From Lysinibacillus odysseyi (GTDB lineage: Bacteria > Bacillota > Bacilli > Bacillales_A > Planococcaceae): a stretch of DNA of 64,000 bases. The position numbers were made by a program, and so were the translations under genes. A model generated the notes under the pieces. The model was not told the origin of the DNA. It made no database searches and saw only the letters and a list, made by a program, of their open reading frames with translations. Below, one piece after another: positions 7,886-15,268 of this stretch; position 1 is the first letter of the stretch, and the number at the start of each line of letters is the position of its first letter. The stretch covers positions 1,984,001 through 2,048,000 of the forward strand of contig JABUKB010000001.1 of assembly GCA_014595895.1 (NCBI GenBank), in the 5' to 3' direction.

Positions 7886-7916
7886 AAAAAACGCACGGAA
7901 ATAAGTACCGCGCGTT
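7886..7916 (-). terminator. Internal terminator or attenuator within the phage-like operon
   Basis: On the minus strand the arms AACGCGCGG and CCGTGCGTT (one A-C mismatch) are followed by TTTTTT. It lies between the gene ending at 7948 and the ribosome site of the gene starting at 7858, so it would limit expression of the downstream gene. Confidence 0.6.
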
Positions 7917-7947
7917 ACTTTCTGTTATAATAAAGCTTGCAACTGAT

Positions 7948-8187
7948 TCAGTTTACCGACTGAATATGTGAGCCTACTGTTACCGCAGCAGGCTTTTCTT
8001 TTTGCTCTGATAATGAGCGTACCCACAAACGCACTTCCTCGTAATTGACTGGATCACGTCCGTTTAGCTTAATGAACATACGTGTATTTGTACGTTCAGC
8101 TAAAGAGTTCCAGCGCTCTACATCGTAATCCTCTAAGATAGCTACGTTTGACCCGCTATAAAAATCGATATTTTTAATGTTCATCAT
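7948..8187 (-). CDS. Small hypothetical protein of the phage-like operon
   Basis: The 79-residue product has mixed alpha/beta composition (SGSNVAILEDYDVERWNSLA), no membrane segment and no recognised domain. Its ATG overlaps the TGA of the preceding gene at 8184-8187, indicating translational coupling within an operon. It is followed by the internal terminator at 7886-7916. Function unknown; context suggests a phage-derived early gene. Confidence 0.6.
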   Translation of the reverse strand: MMNIKNIDFYSGSNVAILEDYDVERWNSLAERTNTRMFIKLNGRDPVNYEEVRLWVRSLSEQKEKPAAVTVGSHIQSVN

Positions 8188-8495
8188 TGTTCCCCCATCT
8201 CTTTTAACTGCTTTTGTTGTGCTATGCCTATTTCTTCGGAAACTTGGAGAGGTGATTTCCCTTGAACATTGATGTCATACTCTCTCGCTAAATGTGCTAA
8301 TACCAGGTACAACCCTTTTTGTTCAATAAAACGTTCGTATGCTTTATACAAAATGAAGGCCTCGTATAAACTAGCTGCTACTTTCTTATAAGAATGAATA
8401 ACCCCAAATACTGTGTCGTCATGAAATGCTACTGTAGCTATACCATTTTTGTAGTGTAGCTTGATACTGCAATATTGCTGTAAGCGTTTATCCAT
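8184..8495 (-). CDS. Small hypothetical protein, first gene of the phage-like operon
   Basis: The 103-residue product is predicted to have a beta-hairpin-like start (CSIKLHYKNGIATVAFHDD) followed by long helices (LYEAFILYKAYERFIEQKGL). A good AAAGGAGC ribosome site precedes the ATG at 8495. It is transcribed divergently from the repressor gene at 8717, with repeated operator-like boxes between them. It is therefore likely the first gene repressed by that protein. No family recognised. Confidence 0.6.
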   Translation of the reverse strand: MDKRLQQYCSIKLHYKNGIATVAFHDDTVFGVIHSYKKVAASLYEAFILYKAYERFIEQKGLYLVLAHLAREYDINVQGKSPLQVSEEIGIAQQKQLKEMGEQ

Positions 8496-8575
8496 GTTCT
8501 AGCTCCTTTCTGTTTAACAACGAGCCTAGTATTTCTTGTCCATTTCCAGGCTAACTTTTGATAGTTATAGTTTTG

Positions 8576-8667
8576 TACTAACTTCGTTGTACTTTATATT
8601 AACTTCATTGTATAACATCTTAATAAAAAGTCAATAGTATTTTATACTTTTTACTAACTACTATGTA
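8576..8667. promoter_or_regulatory. Three repeated operator-like boxes between divergent genes
   Basis: Three related 16-base boxes lie between the repressor and the operon: TACTAACTTCGTTGTA (8576-8591), TATTAACTTCATTGTA (8597-8612) and TACTAACTACTATGTA (8652-8667). The first two are 21 bases apart, which puts them on the same face of the helix. This is the layout expected for binding sites of the Cro/CI-type repressor at 8717-8941. Confidence 0.5.
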
Positions 8668-8686
8668 TTTTATTATTAATAGTTGA

Positions 8687-8692
8687 TATAAT
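8687..8692 (+). promoter_or_regulatory. -10 box of the repressor gene
   Basis: TATAAT lies 24 bases before the ATG at 8717, with a GAGGTGG ribosome site between. The third operator-like box (8652-8667) would overlap the -35 region, consistent with autoregulation. Confidence 0.5.
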
Positions 8693-8716
8693 ACTTATTA
8701 GAAATGAGGTGGAATT

Positions 8717-8941
8717 ATGGTTATTAAATTTAAATTAGACCGAGTAATGTTCGAAAAAGGGAATATGAAAGTTCCTGAATTGCAAGAATTAAGTGGATTG
8801 AACAAAAACACGTTGTATAGCTTCTATAAAGGTGAAATAAAGCGTTTTGACACTGACACATTAAACAGTCTTTGCAAAGCCTTGGATTGTCAGTTGAGTG
8901 ATTTAATTGAATATGTTCCAGATAAAGAAGAAAATGAATAA
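8717..8941 (+). CDS. Small Cro/CI-family (XRE-type) repressor
   Basis: The 74-residue product is essentially one helix-turn-helix domain of the XRE/Cro type, in the short YozG-like form. The core reads VPELQELSGLNKNTLYSFYKG, followed by DTDTLNSLCKALDCQLSDLIEY. Both are hallmark segments of this family. A TATAAT -10 box and GAGGTGG ribosome site lie upstream. It faces the small operon 7544-8495 across an intergenic region with three repeated boxes, so it probably represses both that operon and itself. It lacks an oligomerisation or RecA-sensitive domain, so induction would not follow the lambda CI scheme. Confidence 0.85.
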   Translation: MVIKFKLDRVMFEKGNMKVPELQELSGLNKNTLYSFYKGEIKRFDTDTLNSLCKALDCQLSDLIEYVPDKEENE

Positions 8942-9027
8942 ATTTTTAGCTGCTGTTAACCAATTTGGTTAATGGCTTTTATTCTTCGGCAAGGGATTGT
9001 AAATTTGCAACTCTTTACTAATGGTAG

Positions 9028-9097
9028 GTCAAATTAGACACTCAATCTCCAACCGATCAATGAGGACTGTCCAAAATTGGACAGTCCAATTTTAGAC
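9028..9097. repeat. Three GTC(C)AA-ATT-GAC boxes overlapping a candidate promoter
   Basis: Related boxes occur at 9028-9039 (GTCAAATTAGAC), 9069-9082 (GTCCAAAATTGGAC) and 9084-9097 (GTCCAATTTTAGAC). The middle one lies inside a larger inverted repeat with 11-base arms (GGACTGTCCAA, 9064-9087). They look like binding sites for a dimeric regulator. Confidence 0.5.
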
Positions 9098-9187
9098 TTG
9101 GCATTGATTTAGTATACTGGAAATTTAGCTATAATTAATTCACCACAAAATTGTGGTCATCTATTTACTGAGCTGTTGCTCTTTTTT
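9090..9187 (+). promoter_or_regulatory. Possible short transcription unit: -10 box, palindrome, small terminator
   Basis: A TATACT -10 box (9113-9118) lies 17 bases after the weak -35 TTTTAG inside the third box. It is followed by the palindrome ACCACAA-AA-TTGTGGT (9142-9157) and a minimal hairpin GAGC/GCTC with six T (9170-9187). A product would be only about 60 bases and non-coding. The rest of 8942-9434 holds a further palindrome TTTCCCA/TGGGAAA (9285-9304) but no gene. Confidence 0.25.
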
Positions 9188-9402
9188 GAGCGATAGTTTT
9201 TTCTTTTGTACAAAATTGTTCAAAAGGCCTCGTAACTTTTTATGCGCCAAACAAAATGCTTTTTAGCTTTCAATGGCTAAAATGTTTCCCAACTTGCTGG
9301 GAAAACGGATTAAATGGGGCTATTTTTTGGGGCTAATTGTTTTTATTGACCTTTAACTGTTGGTGTGACTGCATTTTATTGAAGTAGTGAGTATTAGAGC
9401 GA

Positions 9403-9480
9403 CTAATAAAAATTGCTTCTTAGAGAGCAATAACAAAGAACCTAGAAGTATTGATCTCTCAATACTCCTAGGTTCTTTTA
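9403..9480. repeat. Left copy of the repeat flanking the gas vesicle cluster
   Basis: The segment with ATTGCTTCTTAGAGAGCAAT and TAACAAAGAACC plus the terminator stem is matched at 17561-17639 by ATTGTTTCTTACGGAGCAAT and AACAAAAACCC plus an equivalent stem. The two copies bracket the gvp genes in direct orientation. Confidence 0.6.
9435..9478. terminator. Terminator at the end of the gas vesicle operon
   Basis: The arms AAAGAACCTAGAAGTATTG (9435-9453) and CAATACTCCTAGGTTCTTT (9460-9478) pair along 19 bases with one mismatch. It lies 80 bases past the gvpU stop. T-tracts occur on both sides, so it can also stop plus-strand transcription. Confidence 0.8.
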
Positions 9481-9558
9481 TTTTTTAGAAATTATAGAAT
9501 AAGGTAAGTCAGACATTCTATTCAAATAACCTGCCCTATTTGCCTTTCATAAAATCAT

Positions 9559-9960
9559 CTAGGTTTCTTTTTGACTGCCATCGAAAATTTTCCCTAAAAA
9601 GAAACCATCTATTTCATTTAACTTTCCTCGCCAAAGAATTTCTCCTTTTGAAGGCGTGGGCTTGCTATCACCACAATATACTTTGGTGTTTTTCATATGA
9701 ATAAAATAGGCTTCAGAGCCATTATTATTTTGAGCTGCTTCTCCCGCTTCTCTCAGCTCTTCACTTACCAGTTGGGCAACTTCATTTCCCTCTTCAAAAG
9801 TTTCACTTAAAGTATCGAAATACTCCTTAGCAGATACCATCGTCCCCGTAATAACCGAACCTTTCACGTTTAAGGTAATATCTAACGCGAAATCATGTTG
9901 ATTTGCTGCTTGAACAAAAAATTCGAGAATGTTATCTTTGCTACTGCTTGAACTACTCAT
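9559..9960 (-). CDS. gvpU: Gas vesicle accessory protein GvpU
   Basis: The 133-residue product is the last gene of the cluster, in the gvpU position of the Bacillus megaterium order. It has a serine-rich start (MSSSSSSKDN), then a beta-rich body with LDITLNVKGSVITGTMVSAK and a C-terminal GKLNEIDGFFLGKIFDG. The pattern matches the GvpU family, a soluble accessory protein known in megaterium-type clusters. An AAAGGAGATG ribosome site precedes the ATG, and only two bases separate it from the gvpT stop. It is not a structural shell protein. Its precise role in vesicle formation or clustering is not shown by the sequence. Confidence 0.85.
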   Translation of the reverse strand: MSSSSSSKDNILEFFVQAANQHDFALDITLNVKGSVITGTMVSAKEYFDTLSETFEEGNEVAQLVSEELREAGEAAQNNNGSEAYFIHMKNTKVYCGDSKPTPSKGEILWRGKLNEIDGFFLGKIFDGSQKET

Positions 9961-9962
9961 TT

Positions 9963-11438
9963 TTACATCTCCTTTTTTAATCCATCCAGAATCAGATAAG
10001 TTTCATCATCCGAGAGGACATTGTAGGGTTGATTCTTAACCTCCTTATTTGATTTTTGTTCCGAATTGCGATTTTTGCTTTTTTTAGATACATCATTATT
10101 TTTGTTGTCCTGATCTTTTTCTGTAGCGTTATTAACTGATTTTGTATCTTTTTCCCCATTCTGTTGTCCAGAATTTTCCTCTTCACTTTTATTATTTTCA
10201 TCTTTGATCTCAGAGCTATCTTCTGCTTTTCCTTGTTTTCTTTCCTCTTCATCATCTTCTTGAACACTATGTTGTTCAGCTAAATCATCCTTGAATTCCT
10301 GTTTTTTTTTATTCATATCGCCTTTGTTATTTTCAAAATCGTTTCCTGAATTTCTTGAGGAATCTTCCCCCTCTTCCTCTTGATTCAGATTATTTTGAAA
10401 AGATGCTAATTCGTTTTTTTCACTTGATTCGCTATCTTTTTGATTGGAATTCAAATCTTCGTTTGGACTGCTTTTCTGTTCAAGCATTTTAGTCAGTAAC
10501 TCTTCAATTTTACCTAAGCGGTTTTCGAAATTTTGCGTGTCTTTTTTTGATGAACTATGATTTTCGCGTATATCCATTTCACTTGAATCAGGTTGACTCT
10601 CATCGTTACCTTTTGTACTCTCAGGTGTTTCTTCCTTTTTACTATTGTTTTGTTTTTGAGTTTGAGCTTGCGGTTTTGAATCATTACCGCGACTAGCTTC
10701 CGATTGTACAGGTTCGTTATCACCAGGGGCATCATCTTTCATTTCTGTCTCTTCGTGATTATCTTTTGCGTCTGATTCTTGTGCCCCTGCCTTTGTTTCA
10801 CTTTCCTGTTCTTGTTTTTCTGGCGTTTCATCATGCAAAGGACCTTCCAAATGAGAATCTGAACCTTTACTTTCCTGTTGATCGTTTAATTCAGACTGTT
10901 CCTCTTCCCCGTCTATTTGATTTTCAGAACTACCTTGCTCCTGCAAATCACTTGTCGGCTTGGATTGTTTTGCAGATTTTTCGGACGTCTCATTTATTTC
11001 ATTATTTTTTGATTGTATTAGATTTGAAAGCATTTCTTCCAATTTATCCAAGCGGTTATTTATGCTGTTTTCTTGATTAGAATCCTTTGTACCATTACTC
11101 GCAGTGCTATCAATATTTGTAGAAAGACTTGTTTCACTTTCGGATTCCGTTCCTTTTTGGTCAGACTCACTATTTTGAGCTTCAATGTCACCTTTCGCAA
11201 ACAGCTTTGAAGGGGCATTAAAAATGGAACCCACTGCTTTCTTAGAATTTTCTTTTACTTTTTGTCCTAAATCCGTTCCTGTTTCAACTAGTTTTTTTCC
11301 GTTTTCAGGATTAGAAAAATACCCAACCGTAGCTCCGATTAACCCGCCTGTTATAGAACGTTTAAGGTTGTTGCTATTAACGCTATCTTCTTTTTTTATT
11401 TCCTCTGTTTGAGTTTGATCCAATTTTGTTTCAGCCAA
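9963..11438 (-). CDS. gvpT: Gas vesicle protein GvpT, low-complexity acidic form
   Basis: The 491-residue product starts at a TTG (11438) that sits eight bases after GGAGG; upstream in-frame codons lack a ribosome site. Residues about 25-50 (LKRSITGGLIGATVGYFSNP) form a YtxH-like glycine-rich segment. The rest is very rich in Glu, Ser, Asn, Lys, Gln and Asp and likely disordered. It contains two related coiled-coil units, NRLDKLEEMLSNLIQSK and NRLGKIEELLTKMLEQK. GvpP of the same cluster shares both elements. The position before gvpU fits gvpT. The exact role is unknown; a scaffold or surface tether is possible. Confidence 0.8.
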   Translation of the reverse strand: MAETKLDQTQTEEIKKEDSVNSNNLKRSITGGLIGATVGYFSNPENGKKLVETGTDLGQKVKENSKKAVGSIFNAPSKLFAKGDIEAQNSESDQKGTESESETSLSTNIDSTASNGTKDSNQENSINNRLDKLEEMLSNLIQSKNNEINETSEKSAKQSKPTSDLQEQGSSENQIDGEEEQSELNDQQESKGSDSHLEGPLHDETPEKQEQESETKAGAQESDAKDNHEETEMKDDAPGDNEPVQSEASRGNDSKPQAQTQKQNNSKKEETPESTKGNDESQPDSSEMDIRENHSSSKKDTQNFENRLGKIEELLTKMLEQKSSPNEDLNSNQKDSESSEKNELASFQNNLNQEEEGEDSSRNSGNDFENNKGDMNKKKQEFKDDLAEQHSVQEDDEEERKQGKAEDSSEIKDENNKSEEENSGQQNGEKDTKSVNNATEKDQDNKNNDVSKKSKNRNSEQKSNKEVKNQPYNVLSDDETYLILDGLKKEM

Positions 11439-11583
11439 TATAAAAACCTCCAAATCGTAAAATTGAGTATTCATTATATAGTTTCTTTTTTCTATCGCTA
11501 TATCGATTCAATCAACTAGCCCCTATCTAATCTCTGGGGAGCATGCTATTTATCTAGTATTTTTTTCGTTTTAATCTAATTTA

Positions 11584-11907
11584 TTATTCTGTTCTGTTTG
11601 GAATTAAACCGTTTGCGGAAAGGCTCTTTTCAAGTGATTCGATTCTTTCCTGAAGTCTCTTATTTTCTTCTTCCAATAATTTCGTATTTTCCGTAGCTTT
11701 AGATGTTAAGTAAGGATCTGTTTCCCACCAATCCATTCCAATTTCCTTTGCTTTATCAACAGAAGCAACGATTAGGCGTATTTTAATGGTTAACAGTTCA
11801 ACGTCGGCAATTCCTACTGTAATATCCCCTGCAATGACTACACCCTTATCTAATATTTTTTCTAAGACATCTACAATCGTGCTAGATTGCATTGAATGTT
11901 CGACCAT
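11584..11907 (-). CDS. gvpJ: Gas vesicle minor shell protein GvpJ (GvpA family)
   Basis: The 107-residue protein carries the GvpA-family core: TIVDVLEKILDKGVVIAGDI (helix 1 and first strand), then LTIKIRLIVASVDKAKEIGM (second strand and helix 2). A C-terminal coiled-coil extension (KLLEEENKRLQERIESLEK) goes beyond the shell protein length. GvpJ-type proteins are minor shell components thought to help initiate the conical tips. The gene lies between gvpK and gvpT, as in Bacillus megaterium, with a GAGGAGG ribosome site. The 109-base gap to gvpT holds no clear terminator. Confidence 0.9.
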   Translation of the reverse strand: MVEHSMQSSTIVDVLEKILDKGVVIAGDITVGIADVELLTIKIRLIVASVDKAKEIGMDWWETDPYLTSKATENTKLLEEENKRLQERIESLEKSLSANGLIPNRTE

Positions 11908-11931
11908 TTTCTAGTCCTCCTCGTATTTTTA

Positions 11932-12216
11932 TCAGAGCAAGCTTCCTAAAGGACCAAGATCTATATTTAAATCTTCATCATCCAGACCGAATATCTCCTT
12001 TAATTCCTCCATCTTTTCCTCAAGATTCATTAATGCTTCGCCTAAATTTTCAATTTGCTCGTCAGTCAGCGTCCCGCCTTCTACACGGCGGAGCGCATGC
12101 CTTTCTACAATTTGCCTCAATAGTTCAACGACGGTTAAAACTAACTGTGCCAACCCGTGCTCTGCATTATCAGGGTCCAGATTAATTTTTCCATTTGTCT
12201 GGCTGATTGGTTGCAT
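11932..12216 (-). CDS. gvpK: Gas vesicle protein GvpK
   Basis: The 94-residue product shows the GvpK family sequence: INLDPDNAEHGLAQLVLTVV, ELLRQIVERHALRRVEGGTL, then TDEQIENLGEALMNLEEKM. GvpK is a small helical accessory protein essential for vesicle assembly in studied clusters. The ATG at 12216 is preceded by AAGGAGG at a workable distance; a TTG one codon upstream is also possible. Its start overlaps the end of gvpS, showing translational coupling. The acidic C-terminus (DDEDLNIDLGPLGSLL) is typical. Confidence 0.92.
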   Translation of the reverse strand: MQPISQTNGKINLDPDNAEHGLAQLVLTVVELLRQIVERHALRRVEGGTLTDEQIENLGEALMNLEEKMEELKEIFGLDDEDLNIDLGPLGSLL

Positions 12217-12460
12217 CAATCAATGCCTCCTTCTCTAAATCAAATTCTGCTGAGGATATGGTTTTACGTCCTTCCTGCTTAGCCTGGACAAGAGATTCCA
12301 CGGATGCTATTAGCAATCGCAAATCTAGATAAACCAGGTCAACTCCGGCAATAGAAATTACTAGATCCGCCTTTAAAGCTACGCCCTTATCAAGGATGAC
12401 ATCCAAAATATCAATTAAGCCGATCTCTTTATTTTCAATCGTATCTCTTACTGAATACAT
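12182..12460 (-). CDS. gvpS: Gas vesicle minor shell protein GvpS (GvpA family)
   Basis: The 92-residue protein contains the GvpA-family core: LIDILDVILDKGVALKADLV, then VYLDLRLLIASVESLVQAK. The ATG at 12460 has a GAGGACG ribosome site within the end of gvpL, so the reading frame extending back to 12508 is unlikely. It overlaps gvpK by about 35 bases. It is one of four GvpA-family members in this cluster (with gvpA, gvpB and gvpJ) and is likely a minor shell or nucleation component, as proposed for its homologues. Confidence 0.88.
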   Translation of the reverse strand: MYSVRDTIENKEIGLIDILDVILDKGVALKADLVISIAGVDLVYLDLRLLIASVESLVQAKQEGRKTISSAEFDLEKEALIDATNQPDKWKN

Positions 12461-12477
12461 ATACTCGTCCTCACTTA

Positions 12478-13278
12478 TTAGAAGCTTGTAAAATGGTAAG
12501 CAGGCCATGGTCCAGTTGCCTCAAACTTCCATCCATCTTCCTTCATATACTTTTCATATCGCTGAATTTCTTCTAAAAAAGGCTCGACCTTCGTTTTTGA
12601 TACTAGATATACACCATTCCATGTCATATTTTCTTTTCTACCTGTTACTTCATTGCTCCAAGATTTTTTTACATCCCCTCGGAGGACATATTCTTTCAAA
12701 CCTACATGTATTTTTTCACTAATCTTGTTTTTTTCAGCTTCCAACTCAGATTCAATTAATTTATCTAGCTTTTTCTTTTCGAAAAATTGTCTTCCTTTTG
12801 ATAATTGATTAATTTCCTCTTTTTTAGCTTCTATTGTTGGATTATTTTCGCTTACTTGCTTTTTAAGAAGTTTATCATCACTGTAGATTTTTAAATTCCA
12901 TTCTTCATTACCCTTGATTAAATCAAAAGCACTAATTAGTTTTGCTTCATTTGTGGTGACAGCTGTGTTCAAGCTATCTTGATTTTTATATAATGTGCAA
13001 AATTTTAGAGGGACAATTGTGTATATTCTCGATAGCTTTAATACCGTTTCATGATGATGAAATGCTTTTTCCTGTAGCCATTCCATATCATTATTAATCC
13101 GCTCTTTCAACATTTCTTCCGAGTACATTTCTGAATCAAGATTACAAGCAATCGCTGTTATCTTGCCTACAGGAATAGTGTAAATGTCACCAATCCCATC
13201 AAAACCTTTTAAATCCGGCAACGATTGCCCTCCCTCCTCCGCTGGAATTAATCCATATAAATAAAGTAGATCTTCCAT
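12478..13278 (-). CDS. gvpL: Gas vesicle protein GvpL (GvpF/GvpL family)
   Basis: The 266-residue product belongs to the GvpF/GvpL family: an N-terminal ferredoxin-like part (LLYLYGLIPAEEG ... GKITAIACNLD) and a C-terminal part ending GWKFEATGPWPAYHFTSF, the characteristic TGPWPxYxF signature. These proteins bind GvpA and are thought to act as chaperones or early assembly factors. It starts four bases after the gvpG stop and its 3' end overlaps the upstream in-frame region of gvpS. It shares fold and signature with GvpF, the other member in this cluster, though overall similarity is low. Confidence 0.93.
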   Translation of the reverse strand: MEDLLYLYGLIPAEEGGQSLPDLKGFDGIGDIYTIPVGKITAIACNLDSEMYSEEMLKERINNDMEWLQEKAFHHHETVLKLSRIYTIVPLKFCTLYKNQDSLNTAVTTNEAKLISAFDLIKGNEEWNLKIYSDDKLLKKQVSENNPTIEAKKEEINQLSKGRQFFEKKKLDKLIESELEAEKNKISEKIHVGLKEYVLRGDVKKSWSNEVTGRKENMTWNGVYLVSKTKVEPFLEEIQRYEKYMKEDGWKFEATGPWPAYHFTSF

Positions 13279-13281
13279 TAG

Positions 13282-13539
13282 CTAGCCTCTCCTCTTTGTC
13301 ATCTCTTCCCATTGTTCCATTTCCAGCCGTTTTGCTGTTTCATATCTAATGATCAACTCTTCTTCCTGTTGTTTATAGGCTTTTTCTGGAATGTCGCCAA
13401 GTTCATACATCATTTGAAGCTGAATCAACTTTTGCTGTATAGTCGGTAAATCATAATACTCTTTATCAGCTTCCTCTTTTACCTTTTCCGCAATTTTAAT
13501 GACAAGGTTAATCGGAGCAGAAACCAGTTTATGAATCAT
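13282..13539 (-). CDS. gvpG: Gas vesicle protein GvpG
   Basis: The 85-residue product is a helical, charged protein with the GvpG family pattern: LVSAPINLVIKIAEKVKEEA, then LPTIQQKLIQLQMMYELGDI and PEKAYKQQEEELIIRYETAK. GvpG works with GvpF/GvpL in assembly in studied systems. Its ATG overlaps the gvpF stop (ATGA at 13536-13539). Position between gvpF and gvpL matches the megaterium order. Confidence 0.93.
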   Translation of the reverse strand: MIHKLVSAPINLVIKIAEKVKEEADKEYYDLPTIQQKLIQLQMMYELGDIPEKAYKQQEEELIIRYETAKRLEMEQWEEMTKRRG

Positions 13540-14312
13540 CCGGCATCTTCTACTTTCAAATGGATATTTACAAAATTATAGGCAGCCCAAGGACCGCTAT
13601 AACTGAATTCAACCTTATCTTTCCATTTTTCATACGCCTCATTCACCTTTAAGTCAAACTCTTCCTCTTTGCCTCGGTCCACTAGAAAAGATGCATTTAA
13701 GAGCATTTTTTCTCCTATAGGTTCATTGGTTTTTGAAGCTTCAGCTATTTCTTCTAATGGATTAAATACTTCTTGTTTAATTTCTTTTTGTAAAGAAGAA
13801 ACAAGTTTTTGGGCTACTTCGCCAAGTTGAATTCTCTCGTAGTAGCTGGCTGCCTCCGATTTTCCTTGGACGGATTTGGCCATTTTTTCAATTTTTGAAT
13901 TGCCTTGAATGTGCGATTCTAACCAATCTTTTTTCCCTATTACCTTTAATCCAATTTCGATTTTTCCTTTTATTTCAGGGAAAAGTTTTGCAAATTGAGG
14001 ATAGAGATTTTCAAGCAGTACACCGACATCTGCTTTTGAATGGAAGACATTCCCGAAGCTCACTGGTATAACCGTCTGATTTCTCTCCATTACGAGTGAA
14101 ACAGCTCTTTGATGCATCATTAAGTTGTCTTTATTAGGATGATAAATTTTCAATGGTGCTTCTGTAGCAACGATCCCCGCATCCTTATAGCGAATTATGA
14201 ATAGACTCCTAGTCTCTCCTTCCATTTCAATCTCGCCAAAATCCACATCTTCACTCTCATCTATTTGAATTGCGCAAAAAATATAGATACCCATTTGCTC
14301 TTCTTGGTTCAC
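13536..14312 (-). CDS. gvpF: Gas vesicle protein GvpF (GvpF/GvpL family)
   Basis: The 258-residue product starts with GIYIFCAIQ and ends with VEFSYSGPWAAYNFVNIHLK, the typical beginning and SGPWxxYNF end of GvpF. Characterised GvpF has two domains and binds GvpA at the gas-facing side. The start is a GTG at 14312 with an AAGGAGTG ribosome site 10 bases before. It overlaps gvpG by four bases. Confidence 0.94.
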   Translation of the reverse strand: MNQEEQMGIYIFCAIQIDESEDVDFGEIEMEGETRSLFIIRYKDAGIVATEAPLKIYHPNKDNLMMHQRAVSLVMERNQTVIPVSFGNVFHSKADVGVLLENLYPQFAKLFPEIKGKIEIGLKVIGKKDWLESHIQGNSKIEKMAKSVQGKSEAASYYERIQLGEVAQKLVSSLQKEIKQEVFNPLEEIAEASKTNEPIGEKMLLNASFLVDRGKEEEFDLKVNEAYEKWKDKVEFSYSGPWAAYNFVNIHLKVEDAG

Positions 14313-14327
14313 TGTCAGACACTCCTT

Positions 14328-15245
14328 TTATTTCTCATTTACTTTCATGTTATTGCATGCTTCAATAATCATTTCTTTGGCAGCTTTTATTGGTTCATCT
14401 GTTTCTAAATACCTGCTTAGCTGATGAGCTAACACGTCGATACATAAACCTTGGAATTTAGGATCCGAACCATCTACCGGAAGCCCTTCTTGTACGGTTA
14501 GTTTCGCAATCATTAAGGATGCTCGAAGACTTGGCCCGCTATCGTTACATAATTTGCGTAACCCAGCAACTAGAGTTGCAATAGCTTCAGCTTCACTTTT
14601 ATCAATATCTATTTTCTCCGCTAGAATAGCTGCTTCACGATCATTCTCTTTGTGATCGATAAAGATTGTAATAAGCCGATCAAGCAAGGCATCCTGTGTT
14701 TGATAGACTCCCGCATATTCATCAGGGTTACTAGTGAAAATCACGGTAAAATCAGGATGTACCCGAACAAAGGGTTCTGTTAGTTTTGTCCCGTATAAAG
14801 GCAGAATCCCTTCTTCTAAAATAGATAGAAAGATATTATTCGTGTTTGGGCTAGAACGTGTGAACTCATCATAAACGAGGGTGTATCCATTCTTGACTGC
14901 CTCTAACAACCGTCCATCCTTCCAAGTTTCTGTCACATTTTCTTCCTTTTTATAAACTGACCGAATATAGTTATCAATCAATTTTTTGCTTGTATATCCT
15001 GTAAAGTCACCAATCAAATCTTTATTGTTTAATTCATGGTTACCATGGATTAGCATGACTGGTTTTTTTAGCCGCTTTGCTAAGGCTAGAGCAAGGGAGG
15101 TTTTTCCTGTTCCTGACGGTCCTGTAAAATGAACAGGATAGCCGGCTTTCAGGTATTGCAAGGAACGAGAAAGTAAGTCTTCTGTTATTTCGTCTTGTAC
15201 AATAGCTCTTTTGTTTTTGTTGAATTTCGTCTTTAAGACTGTCAC
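14328..15245 (-). CDS. gvpN: Gas vesicle AAA+ ATPase GvpN
   Basis: The 305-residue protein is a MoxR-type AAA+ ATPase. The Walker A motif GPSGTGKTS is at residues 42-50, Walker B is in GYTLVYDEFTRS (about 115-126), and sensor/arginine elements lie in FTSNPDEYAGVYQTQDALLDR. GvpN enlarges nascent vesicles in other systems. The GTG start at 15245 follows AGGTGAGG. It sits between gvpR and gvpF as in Bacillus megaterium. Confidence 0.95.
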   Translation of the reverse strand: MTVLKTKFNKNKRAIVQDEITEDLLSRSLQYLKAGYPVHFTGPSGTGKTSLALALAKRLKKPVMLIHGNHELNNKDLIGDFTGYTSKKLIDNYIRSVYKKEENVTETWKDGRLLEAVKNGYTLVYDEFTRSSPNTNNIFLSILEEGILPLYGTKLTEPFVRVHPDFTVIFTSNPDEYAGVYQTQDALLDRLITIFIDHKENDREAAILAEKIDIDKSEAEAIATLVAGLRKLCNDSGPSLRASLMIAKLTVQEGLPVDGSDPKFQGLCIDVLAHQLSRYLETDEPIKAAKEMIIEACNNMKVNEK

Positions 15246-15268
15246 TTTTCCTCACCTGCTTCCATATC

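Noticed and set aside
8576-8667. CRISPR-like repeats from the three 16-base boxes
   Set aside because: The boxes are too short and too few, with unequal spacers of 5 and 39 bases. An operator array fits better.
9992-11412. Several long open frames on both strands inside gvpT
   Set aside because: They are shadows of a low-complexity, acidic coding region whose repetitive codons leave other frames open. They have no ribosome sites.
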